Notes: a model not told the origin generated them from the sequence alone. A stretch of DNA of 64,000 nucleotides from Pseudobutyrivibrio ruminis (GCA_015057315.1 SVER01000016.1:1-64000), one strand, 5' to 3'; numbered from the stretch's first letter, positions 26,596 to 37,048 are shown. Numbers and translations: made by a program.

Positions 26596-28587
26596 CTAAA
26601 TGTGATTTGCGACTTCGAATGCGTCCCAAATACCATACATAATATTTGAAACCTGTCGTGCATCACCAAGTAGATAAATCTCATCTACTTCGTTTTTATA
26701 CTGATTATAAAGTGTATTTTCACTAGCATAACCAACACAAAGAACTACACTGTCCGCTTCAAGTTCTTTTGTCTCGTCACCAACTGTGGCCTTGAGTACC
26801 CCGTTTCTGTACTCAGTTACACGTGCGCCAGTAACAACATCGATGCCATTGAATGGGATTAACTTCTCAAGCATCTCTTTATTTGCAGAACAAAGAGGTC
26901 CGTTAACAGCCATAAGCTTATCAAGTGCTTCAACTATTGTAACCTTCTTGCCCTTCTGAGCTAAATCAAGTGCAAGCTCGCAACCTACAAGACCGCCACC
27001 TACTACGATAGTCTTCTCACCAGATTCCTTCTCACCAAGAAGTACCTGCTCTGCTGAGTAAACCTTCTCATCATCGCCAAGTGAGAACATCTTAGGACGA
27101 GAACCTGTAGCAAGGATAACTGCATCAAACTGTTTATCAAGAATTTCTTTTTCTGTAGCCTTAGTGTTAATGTGTACTTCTACGCCAAGACGAACCATCT
27201 CATCTTCGTACCACTTAGCAAGTGCAATATCGTCTTCCTTGAATGCAGGAGCACCACCTGGAATAAGGTTACCACCAAGACGACCATTTGCCTCGTAAAG
27301 TACAGGCTCGTGACCTCTTTCAGCAAGTACACGTGCAGCTTCACAACCTGCTACACCACCGCCTACTACAAGAACCTTCTTCTTCTTACAAACTGGATTG
27401 TACTGGTTTAATCTTTCCTTACCACACTGTGGGTTAACTGCACAGTTGATAAGTGAGTATGTCTGGATACGTCCCATACAACCTTCCTGACAGCTGATAC
27501 ATGGACGAATCTGGCTAAGCTCGTTTCTTCTAATCTTGTTTACGATATCAGGGTCAGCAAGTGTTGGACGACCAAGAGAAATCATATCGCAGATATCATT
27601 GTTAAGGCAATCAAGTGCAGTATCTGGGTTATCCACACGGCCTGCCATAATTACAGGGATATTAACATGTTCCTTAGTAATGCGAGCGAACTCCTTGTAT
27701 GGAGCCTTCTCCATGTACATTGGTGGGTGATTCCACCACCATGCATCGTATGTTCCTGCATCTACGTCAAGGGCATCATATCCGTATTTCTCAAGAAGCT
27801 TTGCAGCCTCGATACCCTCTTCAATGTCACGACCCTTCTCTTCGAATTCCTCTCCTGGAAGAGCGCCCTCTCTAAAGTCCTTAATCATAGACTTAAGAGA
27901 GAATCTCATTGCAACTGGGAAGTCCCATCCACAAGTCTTAGCAATTTCCTCACGGATTTCCTTAGCGAAACGAAGTCTGTTCTCTAAGCTTCCGCCGTAC
28001 TCATCTGTACGCTGATTGAAGAATGAAATAGCAAACTGATCAATAAGATATCCTTCGTGAACTGCATGAATCTCAACACCATCAAAACCTGCACGCTTAG
28101 CATTGTAAGCACCCTTACCAAAGCTTTCTACAATACCGTGAATCTCTTCAACTGTAAGTGGGCGGCAAGTCTTATCAAGCCATCTGTGTGGTACTGCTGA
28201 CGCAGATACAGGTGGGAACTCACCTAAGTTTGTAGGAATAGTAACACGACCAAATCCACCTGACATCTGTAAGAAAATCTTAGAGCCATAAGCATGTACA
28301 CGCTCTGTCATCTGACGGCTAGTTCTTACAAACTGAACTGGATTGTATGTAGAGTTAGGTGTGTTAGGGAATGAAGGCTTCTCAACCTCTGTGTCTGAGA
28401 ATGTTACACCGGTAATAATAAGACCGATGCCACCCTTAGCACGTCTTGTGTAGTAGTCAATTCCTCTGTCGTTCCATCCACCTTCGCAATCACCAAGACC
28501 AAGTGGTCCCATAGGTGCCATTGCGTAGCGGTTCTTGATTTCAAGCTTACCAATATTGATAGGCTCAAAAAGTCCCTGGTACTTCAT
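26596..28587 (-). CDS. NADH:flavin oxidoreductase / 2,4-dienoyl-CoA reductase-like enzyme (FMN, FeS, FAD)
   Basis: 663 residues. Residues 1-345 are an old-yellow-enzyme TIM barrel that binds FMN (APMGPLG, IHAVHEGYLIDQF, NQRTDEYGGSLENR). C363, C366, C370 and C382 give the family's C-x2-C-x3-C-x11-C [4Fe-4S] site. From ~405 there is an FAD domain (VVGGGVAGCEAARVLAERG) and an NAD(P) domain (TIVVGGGLVGCELALDLAQKG). Relatives reduce enoyl groups (2-enoate, dienoyl-CoA, bile-acid enones). Codon use is richer in C-ending codons than in the sugar operons, suggesting high expression. The substrate here is unknown. Confidence 0.9.
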   Translation of the reverse strand: MKYQGLFEPINIGKLEIKNRYAMAPMGPLGLGDCEGGWNDRGIDYYTRRAKGGIGLIITGVTFSDTEVEKPSFPNTPNSTYNPVQFVRTSRQMTERVHAYGSKIFLQMSGGFGRVTIPTNLGEFPPVSASAVPHRWLDKTCRPLTVEEIHGIVESFGKGAYNAKRAGFDGVEIHAVHEGYLIDQFAISFFNQRTDEYGGSLENRLRFAKEIREEIAKTCGWDFPVAMRFSLKSMIKDFREGALPGEEFEEKGRDIEEGIEAAKLLEKYGYDALDVDAGTYDAWWWNHPPMYMEKAPYKEFARITKEHVNIPVIMAGRVDNPDTALDCLNNDICDMISLGRPTLADPDIVNKIRRNELSQIRPCISCQEGCMGRIQTYSLINCAVNPQCGKERLNQYNPVCKKKKVLVVGGGVAGCEAARVLAERGHEPVLYEANGRLGGNLIPGGAPAFKEDDIALAKWYEDEMVRLGVEVHINTKATEKEILDKQFDAVILATGSRPKMFSLGDDEKVYSAEQVLLGEKESGEKTIVVGGGLVGCELALDLAQKGKKVTIVEALDKLMAVNGPLCSANKEMLEKLIPFNGIDVVTGARVTEYRNGVLKATVGDETKELEADSVVLCVGYASENTLYNQYKNEVDEIYLLGDARQVSNIMYGIWDAFEVANHI

Positions 28588-28610
28588 TAAAATATCCTCC
28601 TTTTAAACAT

Positions 28611-28648
28611 ATTTAACAATGCTTACTTCTGCCAGAACATTGTTAAAT
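28611..28648 (-). promoter_or_regulatory. inverted repeat upstream of the flavin oxidoreductase gene
   Basis: ATTTAACAATG (28611-28621) and CATTGTTAAAT (28638-28648) form 11-bp perfect arms with 16 bp between, ending 24 bp before the start codon. It could be an operator for the adjacent LysR protein or a leader hairpin; it has no U-tract. Confidence 0.5.
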
Positions 28649-28738
28649 TTTTGTCATTGATGAGAATATTTTAAATCAATACCAGGGATATCTCCATCAA
28701 CAAAAGGTTGAAGCTAGTCAACAAAATCTAGATTCCTA

Positions 28739-30682
28739 TCATTCTATATAAATACCATCAGGCTTATCAGAACACAAAACATAAATCTCATCACCTTGCA
28801 ATATAGACTTAGGTAATCTGAATGGTAGATTATGATAGAACTCATCCATTACAAGCTTGCCATCCACGTATACCTGCATCACATCACAAGGAATGTTAAG
28901 GTCAATAAAGCCTTCACTACCTTCTACTTTTAGGCTGTACCAGGTTATTGGCTTGTTTTGATACTTAAGCTCATAGCTATACATTTCAGGGATTTCAAAG
29001 GCAGGACTATCAAGTTTTATCAGGTGATAATCATTGTCTCCATGAGCCTTTAGTTGCTTAATTGTTTTTCCACTTTCCTTAGCATAGTATACTTTTCCGT
29101 CTACCTTTCTAAGAAGCTTTGCTTCATCCATGCTAATTACTTTTATATCAGCCTTTTTATCAGGATTTGCAAATTCAAACTCAGGCTTAATGCCAGGGAT
29201 TTCCATGAAAAGCCATATATCTCCATCCTTGCAAATAGGCTGAGCTGTGGCATATTTAAGTGTTACACCATCTCCTAAATCCATATTAAATGGCATGAAA
29301 AAGGCAATGTTTTCTTTTATATTGATGCTTGGAAACTGCACTAAACCAGTGTCAATTATCACATCATCAATAGCTTGTAGTTTATGTAATCTCTGATAGT
29401 TGTTAATGAAAACGAAGCCACTTTTTTCATCTCTTCGCATGCCATAACGTAAGCCTGTCATGGTACCCAGCTTACTATTTGAAATTCCTTCTACATAAGT
29501 CATGGTTGCTAATCTTTCTCCATACTCATGTATAAATAGATGCAATATATTTAATAAATCATAGGACTCTCTAGTCTCTTCAAAGCATGATATTGGAGCT
29601 TGAAAGTCATAAGAGATAATAGGATAGTCATTAGGATAGCCTGTAGCCTTTGATTCCTGCAGTGTGTATGTAGGTGCCACCTTATTTATACCACCATGAT
29701 ACATGTAGTAGCCTAATAGGTTTGCGCCCTCACATAGCATGATAAGTGTCATAGCATATATATCCATACCATGTATATTATATCTACGATGATACGTGTT
29801 CATAAGCCCCGCTCCTATCTCACAGGTTGCATAAGGATATCGCATATACGGTAACTGCCAATCATCCTCTTCTTTATCCTTTATCAAATCCTTTCCTATA
29901 GCAGAATCATTTCTGATTCCAGTAAAATAATATCTGGCACATGGAGGCAGCTGCTTTACCCCCTCATCCCAGGGTGCGTCACAATATCCACCAAAGGTAG
30001 GAATCACATCATCAACAGGTATCTTTGCACCCCTTACAGAATTCCAGCCTGTCACTGTAAATAATGGTACATCTATTCCCACTTCTATTGCCATCTGCTT
30101 AAGTGTCAATAGATGCTCTGGCTCATCCGTAAGCTCATTTTCCAGCTGACACATGATGATAGGGCCACCGTCCTTGAATAGCAATCCCTGAACCTGAGTT
30201 GCTATTTCTTTATACCATTTCTTAACAATAGCCAGATATTCATCATCATTACATCTTAGCCTGCACCCTTTTTTCAATAGCCAATCTGGAAATCCACCAT
30301 TTCTTACTTCACCATGACACCATGGACCAATGCGGATACACACATCAAGCCCTACATCCTTAGCAAGCTTAACAAAGGCTCTAAGATTATTGTCACCTTC
30401 CCAGTCAAACCTGCCCTCTTCTAACTCATGATAAATCCAAATGATATAGGTGGAAACAATATCTATTCCACCTGCCTTCATTGTCTCAAGAGCCTGTTTC
30501 CACTGACTTCTTGGTACACGTTCATAGTGCATTTCCCCCATAACAGCCATAGTAGGCTTTCCATTTTTTTCAATAGATAAGCTGGTAACGGAGATTTCGT
30601 TACCAGCAATATCCTTTCCACCTAGATTTAGATGATTTTTAATAATCTCAGGATTTTTATAATCTTCAAATTTGTAAACCAT
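28739..30682 (-). CDS. GH35 beta-galactosidase-family enzyme
   Basis: 647 residues. The N-terminal (beta/alpha)8 domain has the GH35 features: FDWEGDNNLRAFVKLAKDVGL, RIGPWCHGEVRNGGFPDWL and the acid/base motif CQLENE with E183. A likely nucleophile region is TCEIGAG. Beta-rich C-terminal domains follow from about residue 400. No signal peptide, so it acts inside the cell. It lies 34 bp after the GH115 gene in the same operon; together they suggest breakdown of a glucuronic-acid-bearing oligosaccharide that also has galactose. Confidence 0.9.
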   Translation of the reverse strand: MVYKFEDYKNPEIIKNHLNLGGKDIAGNEISVTSLSIEKNGKPTMAVMGEMHYERVPRSQWKQALETMKAGGIDIVSTYIIWIYHELEEGRFDWEGDNNLRAFVKLAKDVGLDVCIRIGPWCHGEVRNGGFPDWLLKKGCRLRCNDDEYLAIVKKWYKEIATQVQGLLFKDGGPIIMCQLENELTDEPEHLLTLKQMAIEVGIDVPLFTVTGWNSVRGAKIPVDDVIPTFGGYCDAPWDEGVKQLPPCARYYFTGIRNDSAIGKDLIKDKEEDDWQLPYMRYPYATCEIGAGLMNTYHRRYNIHGMDIYAMTLIMLCEGANLLGYYMYHGGINKVAPTYTLQESKATGYPNDYPIISYDFQAPISCFEETRESYDLLNILHLFIHEYGERLATMTYVEGISNSKLGTMTGLRYGMRRDEKSGFVFINNYQRLHKLQAIDDVIIDTGLVQFPSINIKENIAFFMPFNMDLGDGVTLKYATAQPICKDGDIWLFMEIPGIKPEFEFANPDKKADIKVISMDEAKLLRKVDGKVYYAKESGKTIKQLKAHGDNDYHLIKLDSPAFEIPEMYSYELKYQNKPITWYSLKVEGSEGFIDLNIPCDVMQVYVDGKLVMDEFYHNLPFRLPKSILQGDEIYVLCSDKPDGIYIE

Positions 30683-30716
30683 ATTATTCCCCCAAAAGTT
30701 TAATTCTAGGGATATT

Positions 30717-33623
30717 TTAACATAGTTTGCTTTCTTTTGGACCTAAATATGAATCACGCTTTTCATAATTTTCATTCCATAACACAAGCTTTTCTATTAC
30801 AACACCTGGGTCTATTGCTGAAAGCTTAATGGTATTTACACCCTTATGTAGTTTAAACTTGCAGGTACCTATATGAATCTGATCTAAAACACCCTTTCTC
30901 CAGCTATTTGATTTCCATGGGACAAAATCAGTTTCTGGTATGGTATTTACGATAGTACCCTTTTCATCATTGGCAGCAACTGTAAGTGCAAGCTTACCCT
31001 GATATACTACTGGATTGCTTGCTGCTGCATATACTTCAACCTCATAGTTTGCATCTTCACAGGCATATACATTGTAAATAAGGGCTGGTGCATCAGCAGG
31101 ATTATCAAATCGAACTGTCTGTGGATATGCCTTCATACCACTTTTGTATCTACCGTAGTCCTTAATCTCTTTGTATTCACCCTTTGCTGTTGAGATAGAT
31201 TTTTGATAATGGTTAGCCTCAATAGAGATGCAACCATTCGTTTCAAGGAAACACTTTTCTGTTACATTGCTTAAATCAATAGTTGTAACATCTACTTGAA
31301 GCTCTACCATAGTAATGCTTCCACCATTCTCAGATTCGTCTGCAACAGTCTCACAATCGTCTCCGTATATACGAATTACGGCACTTTCGGCATTATCCCA
31401 TTTGGCTTTATTAATTCTGACATTATATAGCTTAATATCATCAATAGCTACTTGCTTATTCTTCTCCACCGACTTTCCTTCATCTGCTGACACTACTTCA
31501 ATCCAATCAGCATCCCAGTCTATGCGATAGTGAAGCTCCTTCTCTCCGCCATTTGCCACCTCAAATACACCTGAATCATTTGTTTCAAAGCAAAGTGGCA
31601 TGTGAAGTACATGTCTAGTCCAACGATGAGCACCTGTAGAATCCTCACTATCAGTGATTCCTACTAATAATCGGCTGTCTTCCACAGGATTTAAGAAATG
31701 GCTGATAGGATATTCACACTGCTCATCATTCCAGTTAGTAAATCCAATATGGTAAACAGATTGCATGTGATTCCACTTACCACCGTTTCTTGTATGATAT
31801 TCCTCTACAAGATTACGTTCTGTCTTAATACAATCCTGAATCAACTTCGCATATACATTAGCATGCTTCATACGCTTTTTAATATATACATTGTTGAGGC
31901 TGGCATACAGATGCATCTTATTAATCTCTGCAACAGATTTAAGTGGATAATAAACCACCTGGAAGAAGCATTCCTCTAAATCGGTTCCTTTTACCTTAGC
32001 ATAAAGCTCTTCTGCCTTGTCCGCAGCTTCGTATATACGATTTAGATAATCTCGCGCCTCATTATCATGAGCCCCATGATAAATGCTAGAATTAAGTGCC
32101 TCTGGACGTCTTCTTCCACTCCAGCTTACATACTCTGTTACAAGCTTTGCGGCTTCATCTGACATTTTGGCATCAAAGCCTAATCCCTTAAGCCATTTTA
32201 CAGTGTACTCTATAGTTTTATTGATAGCACCTGTTCCCCACTTATCAAAATCATAGGCAAGGTCAAGGAAGTAGCTAAGAGGTAACTCCTGATTTTTGAT
32301 ATCTCCTACGTTTACAATCCATGCTGAGCGAACACCAAAATCATAGGCCATAGTCATCTGCTCCCACACCTTTGTCAGAGGAGAAGTGTTAATCCATAGA
32401 TAAGAAACTGGCTCACCAAAATAATCAAAATGATAGTACATTCCAAATCCACCGTTCTTCTTACGAAGCTCATCATCTGGAAGTGTTCTGACATTTGCGA
32501 AATTGTCATCACAAAGCATCATAATATCATTATCAAGGGCTTCCCAGTCCTTAAGCCCCTTGGTATTCTCATCACCGTAGTAGTATTCTTCTACCTCTTT
32601 ATATAAGGCAAGAAGCTGTGGGTGCTGGCTTGGAGCATACTTTGCAATCAATTCCTTTTGCTTTATTATGGCCTTCTTAAGTACATTGATATTATCCTCA
32701 AGTGTGGCATCCTCAGGCATAAGATAAGAATCATTCTCACCGCGCATACCTATAGTAATAAGATTTTCAAAATCCTTATTTCGGACAAGTCCATCCTTCC
32801 AAAATTCTGTGATACCTTCGGCATTAGATAAAAAGCTCCAATCTGTTCCATACTGAGGATTGTCATGTCTAAGGCGCTGGAACTCCTGTCCTGAACGGCA
32901 ACATGGCTCATGATGGGATGCACCAACAATAACGCCCATTTCATTGGCAAGCACTGCATTGTCAAAATAATCAAGTGTAAAATCGGAGCGCCACATTGCA
33001 GGCCAGATATAGTTGCCCTTTAATCTAAGAAGCAATTCGAAAATCTTCTCATAAAGCTCAGGCCCTGGGCTGATGCTTCCATAGTTTTCCCTTGCCCAGT
33101 TACCAAGGCAAGGCTGCTCATCATTAATAAAGAAACCTCTATATCTTACTGATGGCTCCTTTGAAATCATGCAGATATCATCTGTAAGAACCACCTCTGC
33201 CTTGCGCTTTACATTCGCATCTGCCCAGAAATACCATGGAGACACACCAATGATTTCTGAGATATGAAACATACCATAAGTAAGCCCACGCTTATCACTA
33301 CCTACTACAGCAAACACCTGCTGTCCCTTAATATCAGGATTTGCAAACATGAAAATACCGTAGTTCTCACGCTTACCTGCAATGTCCTTTGTATCAATTA
33401 ATTTCTCAAAGGTAGTCTTAACCTGTAAGCTCTCAGCCAGGCCTAGATAGATTACAAAGCTTTTATCCTTAGGAAACTCTGTTAAAGTTTCAGGCTCTAT
33501 CCCCGTTACCCTTTCAATATCCTTAGCAAAAATCCCTGCCATCTTCTTAACACCATGTACTCCATTGTCCTCAAGCACAATAGGTGCCACAATACCATCT
33601 TTAAACAAATTAAATTCAGCCAT
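30717..33623 (-). CDS. GH115 alpha-glucuronidase
   Basis: 968 residues, within the usual GH115 size. Early region GSDKRGLTYGMFHISEIIGVSPWYFWAD and RYRGFFINDEQPCLGNWA are typical family segments; the catalytic domain includes WPAMWRSDFTLDYFDNAVLANEMGV and SAWIVNVGDIKNQELPLSYFLDLAYDF, and a C-terminal beta domain follows. GH115 removes (4-O-methyl) glucuronic acid from the backbone or ends of xylan-type polymers. No signal peptide, so it works on imported oligosaccharides. First gene of a two-gene operon; ribosome site GGGAG precedes ATG. Confidence 0.93.
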   Translation of the reverse strand: MAEFNLFKDGIVAPIVLEDNGVHGVKKMAGIFAKDIERVTGIEPETLTEFPKDKSFVIYLGLAESLQVKTTFEKLIDTKDIAGKRENYGIFMFANPDIKGQQVFAVVGSDKRGLTYGMFHISEIIGVSPWYFWADANVKRKAEVVLTDDICMISKEPSVRYRGFFINDEQPCLGNWARENYGSISPGPELYEKIFELLLRLKGNYIWPAMWRSDFTLDYFDNAVLANEMGVIVGASHHEPCCRSGQEFQRLRHDNPQYGTDWSFLSNAEGITEFWKDGLVRNKDFENLITIGMRGENDSYLMPEDATLEDNINVLKKAIIKQKELIAKYAPSQHPQLLALYKEVEEYYYGDENTKGLKDWEALDNDIMMLCDDNFANVRTLPDDELRKKNGGFGMYYHFDYFGEPVSYLWINTSPLTKVWEQMTMAYDFGVRSAWIVNVGDIKNQELPLSYFLDLAYDFDKWGTGAINKTIEYTVKWLKGLGFDAKMSDEAAKLVTEYVSWSGRRRPEALNSSIYHGAHDNEARDYLNRIYEAADKAEELYAKVKGTDLEECFFQVVYYPLKSVAEINKMHLYASLNNVYIKKRMKHANVYAKLIQDCIKTERNLVEEYHTRNGGKWNHMQSVYHIGFTNWNDEQCEYPISHFLNPVEDSRLLVGITDSEDSTGAHRWTRHVLHMPLCFETNDSGVFEVANGGEKELHYRIDWDADWIEVVSADEGKSVEKNKQVAIDDIKLYNVRINKAKWDNAESAVIRIYGDDCETVADESENGGSITMVELQVDVTTIDLSNVTEKCFLETNGCISIEANHYQKSISTAKGEYKEIKDYGRYKSGMKAYPQTVRFDNPADAPALIYNVYACEDANYEVEVYAAASNPVVYQGKLALTVAANDEKGTIVNTIPETDFVPWKSNSWRKGVLDQIHIGTCKFKLHKGVNTIKLSAIDPGVVIEKLVLWNENYEKRDSYLGPKESKLC

Positions 33624-33728
33624 TATTCTTCTCCCAGTTTATTTTTTATATGAAGATTCTACCAACTGACTGTATTTGTCTCTATTCATTTTTTGCCCTT
33701 TTATGTGCCAAAACTTGCGAAGGTTAAA

Positions 33729-33760
33729 CAACAAGGGCACCCAGAAGGGTGCCCTTGTTG
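33729..33760 (-). terminator. terminator-like hairpin after the purine permease gene
   Basis: CAACAAGGGCACCC and GGGTGCCCTTGTTG form a perfect 14-bp stem around a 4-base loop. On the minus strand a short TTTAA follows. The stem is very stable, although the U-tract is weak. Confidence 0.75.
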
Positions 33761-33770
33761 TTTACTCTTT

Positions 33771-33789
33771 CGCCCCATAGGGGGAAGCC
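33771..33789 (-). repeat. partial copy of the stop-codon hairpin repeat (permease 3' end)
   Basis: CGCCCCATAGGGGGAAGCC is the 3' half of the repeat family described at 37178-37224. It ends 2 bp from the stop codon of the purine permease gene, the same position and orientation as the full copies. Confidence 0.6.
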
Positions 33790-33791
33790 TT

Positions 33792-35219
33792 TTATACTGC
33801 TAAGAAGAACTTGATAAGGAATAATACAGAAATTACGTAAGTAAGAGCTGAAACTTCCTTAGCTTTACCTGTAAATACCTTAATGATTGTGTATGAAATC
33901 ATAGCAAGACCGATGCCGTGTCCGATTGAGCCAGAGATTGGCATAGCAATAAGCATGATTGTAACTGGCACACATACTGAAAGGTCATCAAAGTTAACCT
34001 TCTTAAGACCTGTCATCATAAGTACACCAACATAGATAAGTGCTGCTGATGTAGCGGCTGCTGGAATGATAGCAGCTATAGGTGCAAGGAAGATGCAAAG
34101 AAGGAATGCGATACCGCATGTAAGTGCTGTAAGACCTGTACGTCCACCAGCCTCTACACCTGATGCTGACTCGATGAATGTTGTAACTGTAGATGTACCT
34201 GTGCATGAACCTACGATTGTACCGATTGAATCTGAAAGAAGTGCTTCCTTCATGTTTGGCATGTTACCCTCACGGTCAACCATGCCTGCACGTGATGCAG
34301 TACCAACAAGTGTACCGATTGTATCGAACATATCAATAACGCAGAATGTAATAACAAGTGTGATTGCTGTGAACCAACCCATCTGAGCAAGTCCTGCGAA
34401 GTTGAACTTGAATAATGTTGTTGATACCATGTCACCAAATGCTGGAACAAATGATGCTGTAGCAAGTGAAGCAAAAGGATTGTTACCAAGGAATACTGCA
34501 TCTCCAATCCAGTAGATAACAGAAGCGATTAACATACCGCAAATAACTGCGCCCTTAACGCCCTTTGATGCAAGAACTACAATAATGAAAAGACCAACAA
34601 ACATAGTGATTGCAGAAAGAACCATCACAGGGTAAGCATCTGTCATTGTCTGCTTAGCATAGCCTGCTGTAAGTGCTCCAAAGAAATCCCTCATTACAAA
34701 GAACTGATTAAAGTTAGAATCAGCAATGTAAACATTTGAACCAAAGCCAATGTTAAGAAGCATAAGACCAATAGCTGGTGAGATACCAAGTCTGATTCCA
34801 AGAGGAATTGCATCTACAATCTTTTCACGAATATTGAGAAGTGAAAGAATAAAGAAAACAATACCTTCAATAAGAATGATGCAAAGCATAGCCTGGAATG
34901 ACTCAACATATCCCATTCCTGTCATTGCAACAAGGTTACCAATAACGATAGCCATGAATGAGTTAAGACCCATACCTGGAGCTAAGCAGAATGGCTTGTT
35001 AGCAAGGAAAGCCATTACGAACATTGCTACTGCAGATGAAAGACATGTAGCAAGGAATACTCCATTCCAAAGTTCCTGTCCGCCTGCACCGTAATTGGTA
35101 AGTAAGTTTGGATTCAAGGCAATGATGTATGCCATTGTCATGAATGTGGTAAGTCCAGCGATAATTTCTGTTTTTACAGAAGTGTTGTTTGCGCTGAGTT
35201 TAAATCTTTTCTCTAACAT
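33792..35219 (-). CDS. NCS2-family purine (hypoxanthine/guanine/adenine) permease, AzgA/PbuG type
   Basis: 475 residues with 12-14 hydrophobic segments. TEIIAGLTTFMTMAYIIALNPNLL is the hallmark N-terminus of the AzgA/PbuG branch, and LAPGMGLNSFMAIVIG and GTSTVTTFIESASGVEAGGRTGL mark the two conserved substrate-site helices. It moves purine bases with protons. Codon use is more biased than in the sugar operons. It lies downstream of pyrG on the same strand, 151 bp after its stop, and a hairpin repeat fills most of that gap. Confidence 0.93.
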   Translation of the reverse strand: MLEKRFKLSANNTSVKTEIIAGLTTFMTMAYIIALNPNLLTNYGAGGQELWNGVFLATCLSSAVAMFVMAFLANKPFCLAPGMGLNSFMAIVIGNLVAMTGMGYVESFQAMLCIILIEGIVFFILSLLNIREKIVDAIPLGIRLGISPAIGLMLLNIGFGSNVYIADSNFNQFFVMRDFFGALTAGYAKQTMTDAYPVMVLSAITMFVGLFIIVVLASKGVKGAVICGMLIASVIYWIGDAVFLGNNPFASLATASFVPAFGDMVSTTLFKFNFAGLAQMGWFTAITLVITFCVIDMFDTIGTLVGTASRAGMVDREGNMPNMKEALLSDSIGTIVGSCTGTSTVTTFIESASGVEAGGRTGLTALTCGIAFLLCIFLAPIAAIIPAAATSAALIYVGVLMMTGLKKVNFDDLSVCVPVTIMLIAMPISGSIGHGIGLAMISYTIIKVFTGKAKEVSALTYVISVLFLIKFFLAV

Positions 35220-35266
35220 ATAATTCTCCTTTTTTATATATAAAAATTATTGGAAACTTGGTTATG

Positions 35267-35367
35267 CCCTCATCAGTCGGCTGCGCCGACAGCTTCTTCT
35301 CCGCTGCCGCTCCGGTCGGCTCAGAGCAGAGGTCCACTGGACCTCTTGAGCCCCAGAGGGGGAAGCC
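35267..35367 (-). repeat. long (101-bp) stop-codon hairpin repeat, pyrG 3' end
   Basis: Starts with CCCTCATCAGTCGGCTGCG and ends with GAGGGGGAAGCC as read on the plus strand. It is 101 bp, as is the copy at 41649-41749, and the middle ~60 bp are identical. It includes the stem GTCGGC/GCCGAC and a perfect AGAGGTCCA/TGGACCTCT hairpin. On the minus strand it begins 3 bp after the pyrG stop codon, so it forms the 3' end of that transcript. Confidence 0.85.
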
Positions 35368-35370
35368 GAT

Positions 35371-36963
35371 TTATTTAAGGCTTGCTTTAATGAAAGCTGT
35401 AAATAATGGATGTGGTTTGTTTGGGCGGCTCTTAAATTCTGGGTGGAACTGAACACCTACATGGAACTTGTTAGATGAAACTTCGATAGCTTCAACTACC
35501 TCATCATTAGGTGATGTACCAGAAATTGTAAGCCCCTTTTCTGTCATAAGCTCTCTGTATGAATTGTTAAACTCAAATCTATGTCTGTGACGTTCTGAAA
35601 TATTCTCGCTGCCGTATGCTTCAAAAAGCTTAGTATCTTTTCTAACTGCACATGGATAAGCACCAAGACGCATTGTACCGCCCTTTCTAAGAACAGCCAT
35701 CTGCTCTTCCATAAGATCGATTACACAGTTCTTACCTGTGCTGTTAAACTCACGTGAATTAGCATCTGCAAGTCCACATACATTACGTGCAAATTCAATA
35801 GCTGCAACCTGCATACCAAGGCATATGCCAAGATATGGGATATCATTTTCACGAGCGTACTGGCAGGCAACAATCTTACCTTCTACGCCTCTATCACCGA
35901 AACCACCTGGAACAAGAATACCATCACACATGCCAAGTCTATCCTTAACATTATCCCTTGTGATTTCCTCTGAGTCAACCCATTCAATCTCAACATGGGC
36001 ATCATTAGCATAACCGCCATGATAAAGAGCCTCGCGAACTGAAAGGTATGCATCATGAAGTGCAACATACTTACCAACGATTGCAATTCTAGTAGTCTTC
36101 TTAAGACCCTTGATAGTATCAACCATCTTCTCCCACTCTTCAATCTTTGGAGTAGGATTATCAAGACCAAGCTCACGGCAAACAACATCATCAAGGCCAT
36201 ACTTATGCATCATAAGTGGTGCTTCATATAGACAATCAAGTGTGTCATTTTCGATTACACAATCCTTCTTAACATTACAGAATAAAGAAATCTTATCCTT
36301 AATAGACTGCTCAAGTGGATGATCTACACGGCAAACAATAATGTTTGGTGAGATACCAAGTGACTGAAGCTCCTTAACAGAATGCTGTGTTGGCTTTGAC
36401 TTGTGTTCCTCTGAGCCTGAAAGCCATGGTACAAGTGTTACGTGAATAAATAAGCAGTTCTCACGTCCCTTTTCAAGTGAAACCTGACGAATAGCCTCAA
36501 TGAATGGCTGAGATTCTATATCACCAGTTGTACCACCGATTTCTGTAATAAGAACATCACAGCCAGATGTCTCTGCACCCATGTAAATGAAACGCTTGAT
36601 TTCCTCAGTGATGTGAGGGATAACCTGAACTGTCTGTCCAAGATATTCGCCCTTTCTCTCACGATTAAGAACATTCCAGTAAACCTTACCAGATGTAAGA
36701 TTAGAGTACTTGTTAAGACTCTCATCAATAAAACGCTCATAATGTCCTAAATCAAGGTCTGTCTCAGCACCATCGTCTGTTACAAAAACCTCTCCATGCT
36801 GATAAGGACTCATTGTGCCAGGGTCAACATTCATATAAGGATCCAGCTTCTGTGAAGCCACCTTATAACCTCTCATCTTTAACAGACGTCCTAAAGAAGC
36901 TGCTGTGATACCCTTGCCTAAGCCTGATACTACACCACCTGTTACAAATACATGCTTTGTCAT
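35371..36963 (-). CDS. pyrG: CTP synthase
   Basis: Makes CTP from UTP, ATP and glutamine in the cytoplasm. 530 residues, the usual length. The N-terminal synthetase domain opens with [17 protein letters not shown] and includes [18 protein letters not shown]; the C-terminal glutamine amidotransferase domain has the nucleophile Cys in LGICLGMQ and the His-Glu pair in [10 protein letters not shown]. The ATG follows AAGGAG at six bases. Upstream is a 146-base leader with a terminator-like hairpin, so expression is probably set by attenuation. Codon use suggests strong expression. Confidence 0.97.
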   Translation of the reverse strand: MTKHVFVTGGVVSGLGKGITAASLGRLLKMRGYKVASQKLDPYMNVDPGTMSPYQHGEVFVTDDGAETDLDLGHYERFIDESLNKYSNLTSGKVYWNVLNRERKGEYLGQTVQVIPHITEEIKRFIYMGAETSGCDVLITEIGGTTGDIESQPFIEAIRQVSLEKGRENCLFIHVTLVPWLSGSEEHKSKPTQHSVKELQSLGISPNIIVCRVDHPLEQSIKDKISLFCNVKKDCVIENDTLDCLYEAPLMMHKYGLDDVVCRELGLDNPTPKIEEWEKMVDTIKGLKKTTRIAIVGKYVALHDAYLSVREALYHGGYANDAHVEIEWVDSEEITRDNVKDRLGMCDGILVPGGFGDRGVEGKIVACQYARENDIPYLGICLGMQVAAIEFARNVCGLADANSREFNSTGKNCVIDLMEEQMAVLRKGGTMRLGAYPCAVRKDTKLFEAYGSENISERHRHRFEFNNSYRELMTEKGLTISGTSPNDEVVEAIEVSSNKFHVGVQFHPEFKSRPNKPHPLFTAFIKASLK

Positions 36964-37048
36964 TCTACACTCCTTAATTTGTATTATTCATTGGATTACA
37001 TCATTAATAGAAATCTTAAATAGATATTTGTGACATATTTCCTCCTGA

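Noticed and set aside
35258-35456. Short frames over the 101-bp repeat
   Set aside because: Both strands are open because the repeat is GC-rich; the sequence is explained by the repeat and the end of pyrG.
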